Of a stretch of 64,000 nt of DNA, positions 23,917 through 37,015 are shown one piece after another; position 1 is the first letter of the stretch, and every line of letters starts with the position of its first letter. Both the position numbers and the translations under genes were made by a program. The DNA is from Cheilinus undulatus (lineage: Eukaryota > Chordata > Actinopteri > Labriformes > Labridae), in contig NC_054867.1 of the NCBI RefSeq assembly GCF_018320785.1, positions 26,167,855 through 26,231,854 on the forward strand, written 5' to 3'. The notes beneath the pieces are model-generated. The model was given only the letters and a program-made list of their open reading frames with translations, did not search any database and was not told the origin of the DNA.

Positions 23917-26184
23917 TAATGCATTCCTCTGGATTTTGATTGTCTGTGTGGGTGTTTGTTGTGCATCTGTGTGGACTTGGACTTGGCCTCAGTTCTTCTG
24001 GAAACAAAGCTGACTGCCTTTCATACCCACCAGGAAATGAAGAAAAAAAACCCCTCCTGTCTCCACGGGTGCACTTTGGTCTGTGTGGAAGTCTTCAGTT
24101 GTTTGTTTAAATGAAAAGAAATGATCAACAATCAGTAAGAGCTATTAGCTATTTTATGACGTGAAGACCCAAATCAAAAAGACTGATGGAGATTTGTAGA
24201 ACTGGACTGTGTTGACATATGTGTCTTAAAAGAAAACACTGTCGTGTATTAAAATGGACTGAATCTGTTTAAATGCTAAAGCAGAGGTCTATCTGCTTGA
24301 ACTCAAAGCACGAACTGTAACATTTGTTGTGTAACAATACTTTGTTTCTGTCCAATATCATCACAAACATTTTTGTTTTTGTGAGGAAGCTGCCCAAAAA
24401 AACAAAAGTGTTTGAAAAGAAATGTGAATTTCAACATGACATTTATATCCTGGCTCAGTATTTCACATTTAAAGACAGAAAATAATATATTACAGCAGTA
24501 CCAGATAGATTAGTCATTCAGTACCAAATATATTCCTTCAAAAAAAAAAAAAGGACCACATTTCTTTTTTTATTACTTTACTCCCTGATGTATAGATTAT
24601 TCTAACTCCACTGTTGGTCTGGGGAGGATGTAAACAGCCATCCAGTTCTTCATTTAAAGTGTCACATCTGCTGCACTCTTCATCAAGTGCTCCTTTTTAA
24701 AACACTTAAATTGTTTTGTTTCATAAGGTCCTTGCATAAAGTGCTACCTTTTTTAAACTCTTGCAGTTTGCACATTAAGGCCTGAGGGTGAAGGTGGCTG
24801 TGTTATGGATGTAATACTACTGTCATCTGTATGATGAAAAGATTTATTTATTTTGTAATAATGTCAAATAATCAAGAGCTGCAGAGATGTTCTGTTTAAT
24901 GCAGAATTACTGTATAATGAGTAAAGAGTGTCTGTTGTCCAAACTAAACTGTTATTGTCCTTTCCATTTAGGAAAACTGATTTTTTGGCACAAGCAAACT
25001 TGTTTTTTTTTTGTTTGTTTTTTCTACCTTTTCCTATCGGACGCATTCAATTTTATTTAGCCGTGTTGGAAATTATTCACATATCCTTGTGTTCTGTAAA
25101 GACAGACACACCAAAGTGATGAAGAGATCTAAACATATCCATGCTCAAATCTACACTATAGACACTCGTTTAATCATCTCTGTCATTGATGTGAAGTTGT
25201 GTGAAACGGTTTATGTCCTAGTGGTACTCTTACGTTTTGTTTTCAATGAAACAGATGAGAGCAACTTGTTTTTCTTTTTTAAATAAACCTGGAACATGAT
25301 GCCGTTTTCTGCTTTGATTCTTTCCAGCTAAAGGGATTTTAGCTGTAATCATTTGATATTTGAGTTTAGACAAGCAATTATGGTAAATCTATTTTTTTAG
25401 TAGAGAAATATGTAGAAAGGTGCATTTCTCCTTCATTGCTGATTGATTAATACTCAGTTTTCAGCTGTTACTTGCTAAAAATACTGGCAAGCAACTTTTT
25501 GATGTCTCTTGAACTAGTGAGGTTTTAAGTCATTAAAGTTTTACCCACTGAATGAATTTAATCTGATAAATTAGCAGCTGAAATTAATATATCTTAGTAT
25601 ATTGCTCTTTTAAAACTGAGCTATTAATGATCATGTTTCCTAAAATGAACAGAGAAAGCTCATAAAGAAGCCAGTTAACGCTGCCTAAATGAAAAGTCTT
25701 TTATTCTCTGATACAATAGATTATATGTACAAAATCTGAGTAAAATTCAATTACAGCAGCCTATTTCAGCCCTTTTTTCTGTCAAGTTTGTCAGTTTGGT
25801 GAATGTAGTTTGAAAATTGGGTTTTGTGCTTATAGTGTTGAAAAAAGCGTGGTGGATGTCAATAAATGTGTTTTAGCAATTGAGAAATACTGTAAGAAGG
25901 GCTGAATAAGAGCATCTACCTTGTGTTAAGACCAAACAGTAATTTGGTAATTTGATGTAGAGCTGTGTCATGTAACCCGGAGACTGTTTGTGTTCCCTTT
26001 CAAAGTAAAAGCATCACATAAATGAGACGTACCCCTAGAGTGTCGTGAGATAAACATAGCCTAGCTAAAAGCTAACGTTCATGCTAACTTGACATGGAAG
26101 GCGTTCAACCGTCATGCTGGCACCTGTGCGCGTTTGACAACATTGCTTTCTGAACGTCTATTTAACACCTTTAATTTACAAAGC
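23917..26184 (+). other. stx16 3' UTR and short intergenic gap to eef1akmt3
   Basis: AT-rich untranslated sequence after the stx16 stop with several possible poly(A) signals; the clearest is at 25282-25287. The remaining ~900 bp to the eef1akmt3 start holds its promoter; no other gene is seen. Confidence 0.6.
25282..25287 (+). terminator. Poly(A) signal, likely stx16
   Basis: AATAAA followed within 40 nt by a T-rich stretch (gttttctgctttgattcttt). It would give a 3' UTR of about 1.4 kb. Confidence 0.5.
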
Positions 26185-27321
<1,137 letters not shown>

Positions 27322-29340
27322 CTGTGCACTTGATTTGTTTCTGTGATGACAACGGTTTTGTCTCTGGTTATGTGGGTGCATTTTGAAGAGAATGTATACA
27401 GTTCATGAAAGCAGACATGAGTTTGCAAATGCATTGCTGTTGATTATAAACCACTATCAAGAGATTTGACTGCAAACTAAAACAGCTAGATTTTTTAAAG
27501 TCTAGATACAACTTTTATTTCGTAATGCTGGCACAACTTGTTAAGACCATTTGCACACTTTTTTAAACACTAAAAGGGACTACCAGTTTTGACTCAAGTT
27601 TTAGTCAGTCAAATTTTAGTCACTGTAACAAAGTGTGGTTTCAAGTCAGGTCAGAATTTAATATATACAGTTCAGAGAGGCACCAATAATGTAACTGTTT
27701 TTTTGTTTACTTTGCTGATAAAAGCTTGAATACATAAAATTGAAAAGCTATTTAAGTTATCTGTAATAAGCTATTTATTTTTTCTCTTTATGTCGCTAGA
27801 AATAAATGTTTTTAAGAGTACAAGTAGAAAGACATTTGTCTTTGCTTTGTCTTTACTTGCCATAGGCAGGCAAGTCTGGAAAAGAGGTGTGTGGACCTTT
27901 TTCTTCTGTGGTCTTTGGATCCAGCACACATTCATTGATCTGTGTTTTACTTGATGTTACTAATAAAGGTAAAGCCAAACTCAGAAGATGAGCCACCTTC
28001 AATCAAATCTAGTCAGATCACAGTCTTGATAAAGTAAGATAATTTAGCGGAGTTGATTAAATTCCTGTTTAAAGTAATAAGTCCATAAATACTGTAGGAT
28101 TTTTTCCCAACTTCATGTTGACCTGGGTTGCTGCTTTATTGATCATGAATACGTAGTAGAAAAAATATTATGTTTTGTAAAACAAACACACACCAGCTGG
28201 CATGATGCAGTAGGTAATGGTGTAAATACAATCATTAAATATGTCCGCAAAGTTTTCTGGGCCCAAATGTTACTCTAAATGAAGCTATACCACAGGCTTT
28301 ACAAAGCAGCAGTCACTTTTATTGCATTGTTTTCTTAACTTAATCTGCTTTCAGCTAAAATAATTTTTCATAAATAAAGCTGTGCTGATATATAGACAAG
28401 AACTCTATCTGTTGGTGCATCCTCTGTTGATTTCCAGAACTATATTGTTTCTTCATTGAGATACATAAAATCCAAAACACAGTCCATCCCATCCCCAACT
28501 ATTCTGTCAGCATCAACAGATTGCCCTCACTGCTGTCTGTGTGCTCTTCATCCCCTCTCTCCTGCTCTCTGCTGATGTACAGACTTTCTGTTCAGAGAAG
28601 GAAAGCCTGTTTGTTACGCTGGAGAGTTACAAAGAAAGGGACACAACGCATCCGCTGCCTGTCTCTCCCTTGCTACAATTCAGCCAACAAAACAACAGAT
28701 CATATCTCCATGCAGAGTCTGCTCCCCATCAGGCCGGACACCTCCCACGCGACTGCCGTGCAAAGTGCAGATCATTGGTTTTGTTGTTATACACTATCAT
28801 GTGGACAAAGTTATGAAAACTTTGTGTAGTTTGGAAGTAGAGGTGTTGAATGCGAGTTGAGCCAATGTAAAAAACAACTAACTGTTAAAACTTGGGTTTA
28901 AAATTATAAAAGGTTAATTGATGTTTCTGTGGTGAGCAGTGTCTTACTTTGGATTATAATTGAGACATCCTATCACAACATCAGCATTTATGCAAAATAA
29001 CAATAAATCCCACCACAATAAAAAAAAAAAAAAACTTTTTCAACTACAGCTATCAAAGCTGTAATGTAACAGGCATATTTCTGTTGTGTTTGATAATGTC
29101 TTATTTTTCTCACCTTCATTTTGCATTAATTTTATAGGGATTCAAACAACATAACATGTTATTTTTTAAAACCCAATAAAAAAAATCTTCAGTGGTATCT
29201 GAACAGGTCATACTGGCTGGATGAGAGGAGGATGGGCTTACAGTGACAGAGGAGCGTGTGTTTGTGTGTGCAGAGTGGGAGGGGGGCTGAAAACCAACCA
29301 TCCTTTAAAACAAGTTGTCCTGTTTGGAATTGACTAGACC
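27322..29340 (+). other. eef1akmt3 3' UTR and intergenic region
   Basis: AT-rich. AATAAA at 27801-27806 and again at 27962-27967, each followed by T-rich sequence, could end the eef1akmt3 transcript. Short frames around 28521-28829 show no family features. A 14-nt A run lies near 29020. The ddn promoter should lie near 29200-29350. Confidence 0.5.
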
Positions 29341-29392
29341 TCACATCATCTCATGAGCAGCAAGGGCAATAATCTGAAGACAGAAATCAAAG
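29341..29392 (+). other. ddn: Probable ddn 5' non-coding exon
   Basis: GAAATCAAAG|gtacgc gives a donor at 29393 and tttatggttttag gives an acceptor at 29571-29576, leading to the coding exon starting at 29577 (ATG at 29598). The upstream limit (transcription start) is a guess. Confidence 0.45.
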
Positions 29393-29597
29393 GTACGCTT
29401 AATATGTGCTTGCTAACCCTTTGTTAGATTATCTAAATTGAAGGTGAAAAATCTTAAATCACTTTTCTAAATTTAGAAACTCACTTGTCACGTTCAAAGT
29501 TACATATTTTAAAATTATCTTCATTTGGCACTGCTCTAAAACAGTAAAACTGCTAAACACTGATTTATGGTTTTAGATCTGTGTATCGATTGCAAAG

Positions 29598-32500
29598 ATG
29601 GAATTCTGGACTGGGAATCAGCCACAATCTTCTCCTTACTCCAAATTTGGTACTGTTCCTGGAAGAAGCTGTGCATATAAGTGAGTTTAGTGCTATGAAA
29701 CATTTTCTATCAAAGTTTTTCTAATTTTAATCCCTGTGCTTGTGTGACAAACATAATTTTTATTTGTGGTCCCACTTTGGTACCATCTATTGTCTGGGGG
29801 AAAAGTAATGTTTTACAAAATGTTGACAATTACTTCATGAAATCATATTCATTTACTCAACTGTTTTTCAACCATTAACCCACAGCTACCATGACAGACA
29901 TCAAGCAACTCATTATCCATTGTACTACAGTGTACAGCAAGAACAAGGCAGAGAGTCCAACTACTGGACTGCACCGGGATCAAGAACAGGGCGGACTCCT
30001 CATGATTACACCAACTGGACAGACCAAGATTTGACCAGTTCTACTTCTTCTCAATTCCCTTTCATTCTTGACCGTCACCCTCAGCAGCACCAGGACCTAG
30101 GAGAATATCAGCTGCAAGAAGCAAGAGACAAAGAGTGGACAGCAGCTCAGGGAGCAGCAAGGGAATATGAAAGAGGATATCTAAGAGAGGGATGGCAAAG
30201 GAGGTGGGAGCCCTGCAATCCTGTTCGCTACAACCGGGAAGTTTTAAGCAAAAGGAGCGACAATAGTTACAGAGAGCTGGAGGCTTGGGCAGCCAGATAC
30301 AGCCATTCACTTCCAAGGCGGAAACGTATAGAGGCAGAGCTACGAGGTTCTTCACATGGGCTGCAAGAGAGCAGAGCTCCAGATAGGGACATCAACAGGG
30401 GTGTGTCAGATCCTCGAGTAGTAGCACTGCAACAAGTCATACAATCTGCAAACTTAAGAGAAACAACACTGTGGGACAGAGGAGGGAGACATCCCGGTCC
30501 AACCCATTATCCAGCCCAAACTCTTCTAAGAGACACAAGCCGTGTGATGGACATGAAAGAAAAGACCAGCTACCAAAGGAGGATGTTCAGCCAACCTCCT
30601 GACTATATTGCTCCTCCCCCCTACAACAGCCCACATAAAAGTTCCCCAGCATTGAACCAATGTGACACAAGTCTGGAGAAGGAAGGTAAGAGACAATCAT
30701 ATTGGTCGCAGCCCAAGCTCCAAATGCAGGATGTCTCTGCTCTGCTTAGTCAAAGAAGAGTTGAAAAAGATGGAAACCAAGGGAAGACCTCTGAGCTTGA
30801 AGAACTTAAGCACAGACGACAGGAAACAAATGCCTTCCAGGCAAGCAGCCCTGATCGTAGTCAATTGACAAACATACAGGATGAGGTAATGTTGCCTCTA
30901 CAACAGCCACAGGTGTTACAAGCAGTTCAGAATACAACGATAAATGAGAACTTGGCAACAAAAGTCATTGAAGGCAGGAAGTTCAGATTAAACAAAAAGA
31001 CAGGAGGGTTGACCATATTCTGCTTGGTTTCTCGAATAGCAGGCATCACAGATACTCAATCTTTACCACTTTGTACCTCCAAACCAGATATTCAAAACAC
31101 AGATTCAGTGGAGCTTTCTAAAGATCTCAGGGATCACACTGGTGGCAAACTGGCCGATGAGGTCGACTTCACTCAAAATAGGCAAGGACTCAAAGAGCAG
31201 ATGAAATCTTCTTCAAGGGGTTTCGAAGCCAAGCAGAATGAAAGACCAACATGTGTAGGAACCGAGATGCTTTGTAATGTGGCAACAGGGATTTCTCAAC
31301 AGAAAGTCGATGCTGATTCTGTTATTGGTAGACATGTTTCCCAGTCAGCACAGCCTGTGCCAGTCAAGTACCCTTTGTGGAGGGAGCCTAGTTCAACAAG
31401 CAGAGCTGAAACTGAGAGTTCATCCACATGCTTGAAGGTTAACAGTGAGGAAGGAGAATCAGACATTTTTCATAACCCAGAAGACTCTGTAAAAGTACAA
31501 CCAATTGATATTGAAGTAAGGAGACTAGATATTACAAAAGCCTCTGAATCTGAAGACAGTAATGGCCTGCTGGTTATTGACACCACCTGTGTTCTTGTTA
31601 AAATGGAGCTGATCCCATCACCAAAGAAAGAGCATGTTCACTACTTAGACTCTATACCACACACTGAAGAGACTTTACTTGATGGTATCTCAACAATCTC
31701 TCCTGAAGATGTCCAAACCGACAGCCAGATGAATCCGGAAGCCACATCTGACCAGAACCCAGACACAAACCCCTTACCCCTACATGAAGGACTTGGGACT
31801 GAAGTAGATTCAGATCTTGGGAAGAAAAAGAAATTAGAAGAAGAAACTGAAATCTCCTCTCCTTGTACGACATATTCAGTTTCAGACAGAGAAACCATGG
31901 CAGAGCGTGCTGAAAGAATACTAGGAATCCCTTTTCAGGAATGCATGAATGACCGTCAACCCAAGGATGCACAGTCACTTCTTGACTTGATCATGGAGAA
32001 CGAAAAAAGTGACCTCCCTCCTACTGAAGTTGACCGCAATCATGATGCAACTGAACACATCTCAGAGGACAAGAAAGTGAAGGAAGAGTCATGTAATCCA
32101 AACAAGGTTGGCCAAACTGAGGATACTGTTGGTTTGCCAAAGCATAATGATGCCAAAGATCAGGAAAAACATGAAGGCGGTCAGGACTTTCCTGGGATAG
32201 AGGAACAAATGTCTGATGAGAAAGATCCTGACTCTCAACTCAGAGCAGACGAGTATCTACTTGAAGATGAACTATCTGAGGAACTTCTACTCGACTCTAC
32301 TGATGGAGAGACTAAGACTGAGCAGATTCATGATGGAGATATGCCTATTGAAAATGACATCAATCCTCAATATCCAGAGTTGAGTGTGAAAAATTTGGCT
32401 CCTAATCAAGAAGTACCATCTCTCACTCGCAACACATCAGAGCAGCTGCCAGCTCCTCCTCTACTGAAAACATTTCCTCAAACCTCAGCTCCCCATACAG

Positions 32501-34032
32501 ACCCCTCCCCTGGTCCTCTTGAGTTCATTGATCTAACTGCAGAATCATTGTCCACTGGTGCTGAGGACCAAGACGACTGGGGTGAATCATCACAGCCATT
32601 AAATCATGAGATCAGTAAAGCCCTTACAGAAGATTTGACTGAAGTGTGGGTGTCATCTGAGCAAGATGATGCTTCTTGTGTGAAAGAGAGCGATGTCATT
32701 GATGACCAACAAATAAAACAGTTTGAAAAAGATCTTCAAGGCCATATTTTGGAAGACGTTAAAGACTTCAACAATTTTCCAGACCTAGTTGAATGTGTCC
32801 AAGCAGATGATGCTTCTGGTGCAAAAGAGAGGTATATCACTGAAGATCAGCTACCTAAAGAGGATTTCATTAGGGAGGAGACATTCAAAATCACCAAAGA
32901 TAATGCCATGCATGAATATGTCCAGGCAGAGGACATTGATTCTTCTACAACTGAAGTGCAACCAAAAGAAGTCAACCAGGACCTTACAGACTGTCAAACT
33001 CAAATGGAGACCAAATTAGTACAGGACACTGAACCACACATTGAAACTCCTAACTCCAGTTTTTACTTTGAGTCTCCATCACATTTTGAGGTGCTCACCC
33101 CCTCTGAACCTTCTTCTTCAGATGCACCAAACAAGCCAGAGGAAGAGTTAATTTCTCCTTTGGAGATCCACTCCATTTGTTCCTCAGCTCTAAATCCTGT
33201 TTTGGACACTGATTTGACCGGGGGCATCCCAGAAACCTTACCTCCCCCTCTTAATTTGGAGTCTTGTGAAGAACATCTTCAGCTCCCATCTTCTTCTGAT
33301 TTACCTCCAGTCCTGGATCTGATGTCTTCACCTCCTTTGACACAAAAAGAATCTGATAGTGAATTCCCTGATGCAACCCTGAAAGAACCACTCCAGTATC
33401 CCACATCACTGCGAGACGCGGTAAATCGCATAAGGAGACATACTGCTCCTGACTCTGAGAACGAGGACGAGGAACCGAGTGAGCTGTGGGATCTAGAGAG
33501 CATGGGGGAGGAGTTGGGTTTACCAGATGTGGTAGAGGGCATTGATATGGAGAAGATACTCTTTGTTGCAGCAGGCAAACAGGTTTATACAGATGGAAGT
33601 GATAACGAAGTTAGGGAGGGACAAATCAAGCAAAGTCCAGATCCATGTGGACATCCTGAAGAGGACACACTGTCCTGCAGCAGCACGAGCAGCCACGGCT
33701 CTGAAGACACTGTTATTGTAGCAGATGATGATGAGCTGGAAGAATCAAGGCCTGATGCTAGCACAGAAATCGAACAGAAGAGTAACCTGGACCAGTGCTT
33801 TTCCTGTGCAGAAACAGATGAGACTAAAGCTAAAAGCAAGGAAGATAATGACGGAGGTGAGAGCCTAAAAAGTGAATCTAGGCAGAGTGAGGAAGTTCCT
33901 TCATCAGAAGGATCGAATATTCCAACCAAGGCGACGGAAATGACAGAGACAAAGCAAGAAGAAAGTGATGTTTTTGTCCCCTCAGAGGTCAATGACCCAA
34001 AAGAGGTGACTGAAAGTGAGTCTGTAATGTAA
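29598..34032 (+). CDS. ddn: Dendrin (long teleost form)
   Basis: Scaffold protein of podocyte slit diaphragms and postsynaptic sites that can shuttle to the nucleus; mammalian dendrin binds WW-domain proteins such as KIBRA and MAGI. Coding exons 29598-29680 and 29886-34032 join (AA|C) to about 1409 aa, against about 711 in human. Recognised landmarks, in mammalian order: PDYIAPPPYNSPHK with a PPPY WW ligand at about 268-279; LLVIDTTCVLVKMELIPSPK at about 589-608 (human [20 protein letters not shown]); ERAERILGIPFQE near 700; LRDAVNRIRRHTAPDSENED at about 1203-1222 (human LREAVSRIRRHTAPDSD). LPRRKRIEAEL near 170 is an NLS-like basic cluster. The extra length is mostly an acidic, Ser/Glu-rich low-complexity region between about 650 and 1200. 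No membrane segment. The single huge exon starts with an in-frame TTG, but the true start is ATG 29598 (aagATGG). Orthology also fits the 12q13-like neighbours. Confidence 0.88.
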
Positions 34033-34392
34033 AGCATAAGCAATAACCACCAGCAGACGTGGTGGTACCGTCTACATTTTATTGAGCTTGATGAGTTTCA
34101 GCCATTTCTTCAGTAACATTTACAGCAGCTATTCTAACAAAGGATAATGTTTTAGTTCATAAGTAGTGATGGATTTACTTTGTATTAAAATGTAAATTTT
34201 TTTAAGAGGAAAACAAAATACTTAAACCGTGTGTGACTAAAGCTTCTTATGAAGTAGATGTAGTGATAAGTTTTCTCTTTTTAAATGACAGAGACAAAGC
34301 AGGAGAAAGTAAGGTTTTTGTGCCCTCTATTTATATTTGTGTTTTTTAAGAATGTGAGCTAATACTGCAGATGTGAAATTAGGTGACTATAA

Positions 34393-34996
34393 CAGGGTTG
34401 GAAATTACGTCGTCTACCTGCCACTTTGGCTAGTGGATTCAATCTACCAGCCGCTTTGTTTTAACAAGCAGCATAATGAGATGAGGTATAATATGAAAAT
34501 CAACAATTATATTATTATAGATCTTGTTTCTTGTAAAAAAAAAAAAAAACTGTTGCTCATTTTTAACCATGTTTTCAACCAGTTTGTTGTACACCTGTCC
34601 ATGCAAATATTTGCCTTGTGACATACAGGGGTAATGTAAATCCCTCATTTTCCTGCAATGCGAGTGTCAGACTTATGAGAATTAAATATTTTGTGCATGA
34701 ATCCTGCAATCCCATGCTGGAATTCATGCCCTATTTAACTATCTTGGATGTAAAAAGAGCAAAACTTGGAAGAATCCTTTATCAGATAGACCAGTTGCAG
34801 CTAAAGTGATATACTGCTGAGTCAAACCTTCCAGCACACAGCTGACTGTAAACATTCTGCCATTTGAGTCACAAAATCATGTCGTCACAAAGTTACGTTC
34901 CTTTTATTTACCTGGCTGCTCAAAACACTGGCTGCTCAAGACACTGCTCAAAAATACCAGCAAGTAGCTGTTGGTGGGTGCTAATTTCTGACCCTG
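34393..34996. mobile_element. Probable hAT-like element, CAGGGT...GAAATTA ends
   Basis: Left end CAGGGTTGGAAATTACG and right end, reversed, CAGGGTCAGAAATTAGCACC are inverted copies of the fish/vertebrate 'CAGGGTTGGAAATTA' type end. Short body (604 bp) without coding sequence. No clear 8-bp target duplication (gactataa versus aaaagatt), so one end may be altered. It lies in the presumed ddn 3' UTR. Confidence 0.55.
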
Positions 34997-35074
34997 AAAA
35001 GATTCAGTATTGCAAATGATCCTATGTTGTGCTGACATTTCTAGTAAAAAAACCAATCAATTATGAAATTGATA

Positions 35075-35080
35075 AATAAA
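35075..35080 (+). terminator. Poly(A) signal, possibly ddn
   Basis: AATAAA followed by a GT-rich region (ccgtgttgtgcttggtattg). If used, the ddn 3' UTR would include the element at 34393-34996. An earlier ATTAAA at 34184-34189 is an alternative. Confidence 0.4.
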
Positions 35081-37015
35081 CACTGGTTGCATCTGATACC
35101 GTGTTGTGCTTGGTATTGTTTTTTTAGCTTCTAGTTCCTGCAGGTAAAAAACAAGGTAGCTGTGCATCTCTAATTCAAGACTAGAAGTTCTTCTAAGGCT
35201 CAAGTTGAATAAGTTGAAATTTTCATGATGACAGACTTGACTTCTAAACTTCTAAAAAATCTTCATCAAATAGAAAAGGGTCATTTAAGCCTGTCTATCA
35301 AGCTGAAATCTCTTAAGTGGTTATTTTTATTTTTTCATTTTAAAAATAGTATTTCTAATTCTCAGAATAAAATGATTTGGCTTGTAGTGACAGTAATTTA
35401 TGACAAATGTATGACTGAGGCTTTACACGAAACAGTTCATTAATTAAAATTCAAACTTATTTTCTATTAATGAAGGACAAGACAGATGCAGAAACTTACA
35501 AAGTTTATATATAAAAAGGAAATAACAGGAGAATGTTCACATGAGACAAGGTATTTCTTCACACATTGAAAAATAAAAGAACAAAAATACTTCTAGACCT
35601 GTTTCTGATGGCACAGAGTGGGTTGGTATTATTATATTTTGTGTTGGAGTGTTGGCACACTCTAGTGGGGAAACATCAGAACTCAGTTTCAAATGTGTCT
35701 AATACAAAAAAATGATCTGTGACTTAAATTCACAATTCAAGTGTATCATTCCTGGGTCTTTAAGTGTATAATGAAAGGATTTATATTTATCCATCTAATG
35801 TAACAAATGACTCCAAATAGTACATATTTATTAGAGGTTATACTTAATTTTCTACTTTCAATTTATAGGGCACCATGTAGAGGAAGTAGATATTTTGCAA
35901 ACACAGTTATTGTCAAAATTGACCCATAGCTTAAAGCCTTTTTAGCTCAAGACCTTCCCATGTTTTTAATTTTGACTTGAAATCCTGTACAAGTCTTAGA
36001 GTTACATTTGTATTCAAAGTTTGCACCGTGCAGTAATTGAAGACTAAGATTTTTTTCCTTTTTGGCTTCTTGAAACTTTAGGCACTGATTTCTCAACTGG
36101 AAGACGTGCAAACATAGTTCATGAGCAATGTGAAGGAGAATATCACATCCACACATTTCTTAAGCAGCAACATCAGCCTGCTTGTAATTGAAATACATTT
36201 CATGTAAACAGTACCAAAAACTGAGGCTGATGGGTAAACAAGCTCAATCACTATGGAGTGTGAAACTTAATCTTCATCAAATATGCAAATTCAGTGACAT
36301 ACCTGCTATTCCATTCAAATTTATCCATTTCTTATCTTAATTATATCTTTTTACAGAGACATTTGCCTTTTTTTTTAGATATACTGTACCAAAACAAGAA
36401 AGGAGTAGTGGCATCAGTTATTTCTATGATCAATAAATGTCAATGAAAATTTAAATTTCTCTACTTTAGGCAGAACTGAAAACACATCTGAAATTACTCT
36501 AAGTGTCTCAGTGTAGATGATCAACTGCTAAATAAGAAGCACAAATCACAACTGTCTAGCTTGTAGAAAAACTTTCAGTGTGCACAGATAAGGATTTAAG
36601 GACCACCTGACCAAATTCTACCTGATCTCTGTGTTCTTATTTTAAATTAAGTTACCATATATACACAATGCATCCTGAAGAAAAAATCCTGTATCCACTG
36701 AGAAGTCTGATTTCACAGTTTTACAGTTAAGGTTTATCTCGTGACGAACCTTTCTAGACAAGAGCCTTCATACAAAGCAGAGACGTAAAATAACTTACAA
36801 TACGTAAACACGTGTTAAAGTTAGAAGAGACCTAGGTAATAAATGGCAAACTGGTCCTTAAATTCTTCTTACAGGTCTAAGACACTGCTGTGTGCTGGTC
36901 AATTTTCTATTATTTTACAAAAGAATTTAGTGTACATCTTCAGCCGGGGCTAATGATAAGTGATAACTCAAAATATTACAGCACCTCCTGCTGAGGAGAG
37001 ACGACAATGATGGTA

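Larger units (their letters stand above)
34033..37015. other. ddn 3' UTR, transposon relic, and cnpy2 3' UTR
   Basis: The two genes converge here (ddn plus, cnpy2 minus). It holds a possible DNA element at 34393-34996 and a poly(A) signal at 35075-35080. The rest is AT-rich, with no supported gene. Confidence 0.5.

Noticed and set aside
26089-26184. N-terminal extension of eef1akmt3
   Set aside because: It begins at TTG, is upstream of a good ATG, and family members start close to the ATG at 26185.
28521-28829. 102-aa plus-strand open frame
   Set aside because: Overlaps a second frame of similar length, low conservation features; likely chance.
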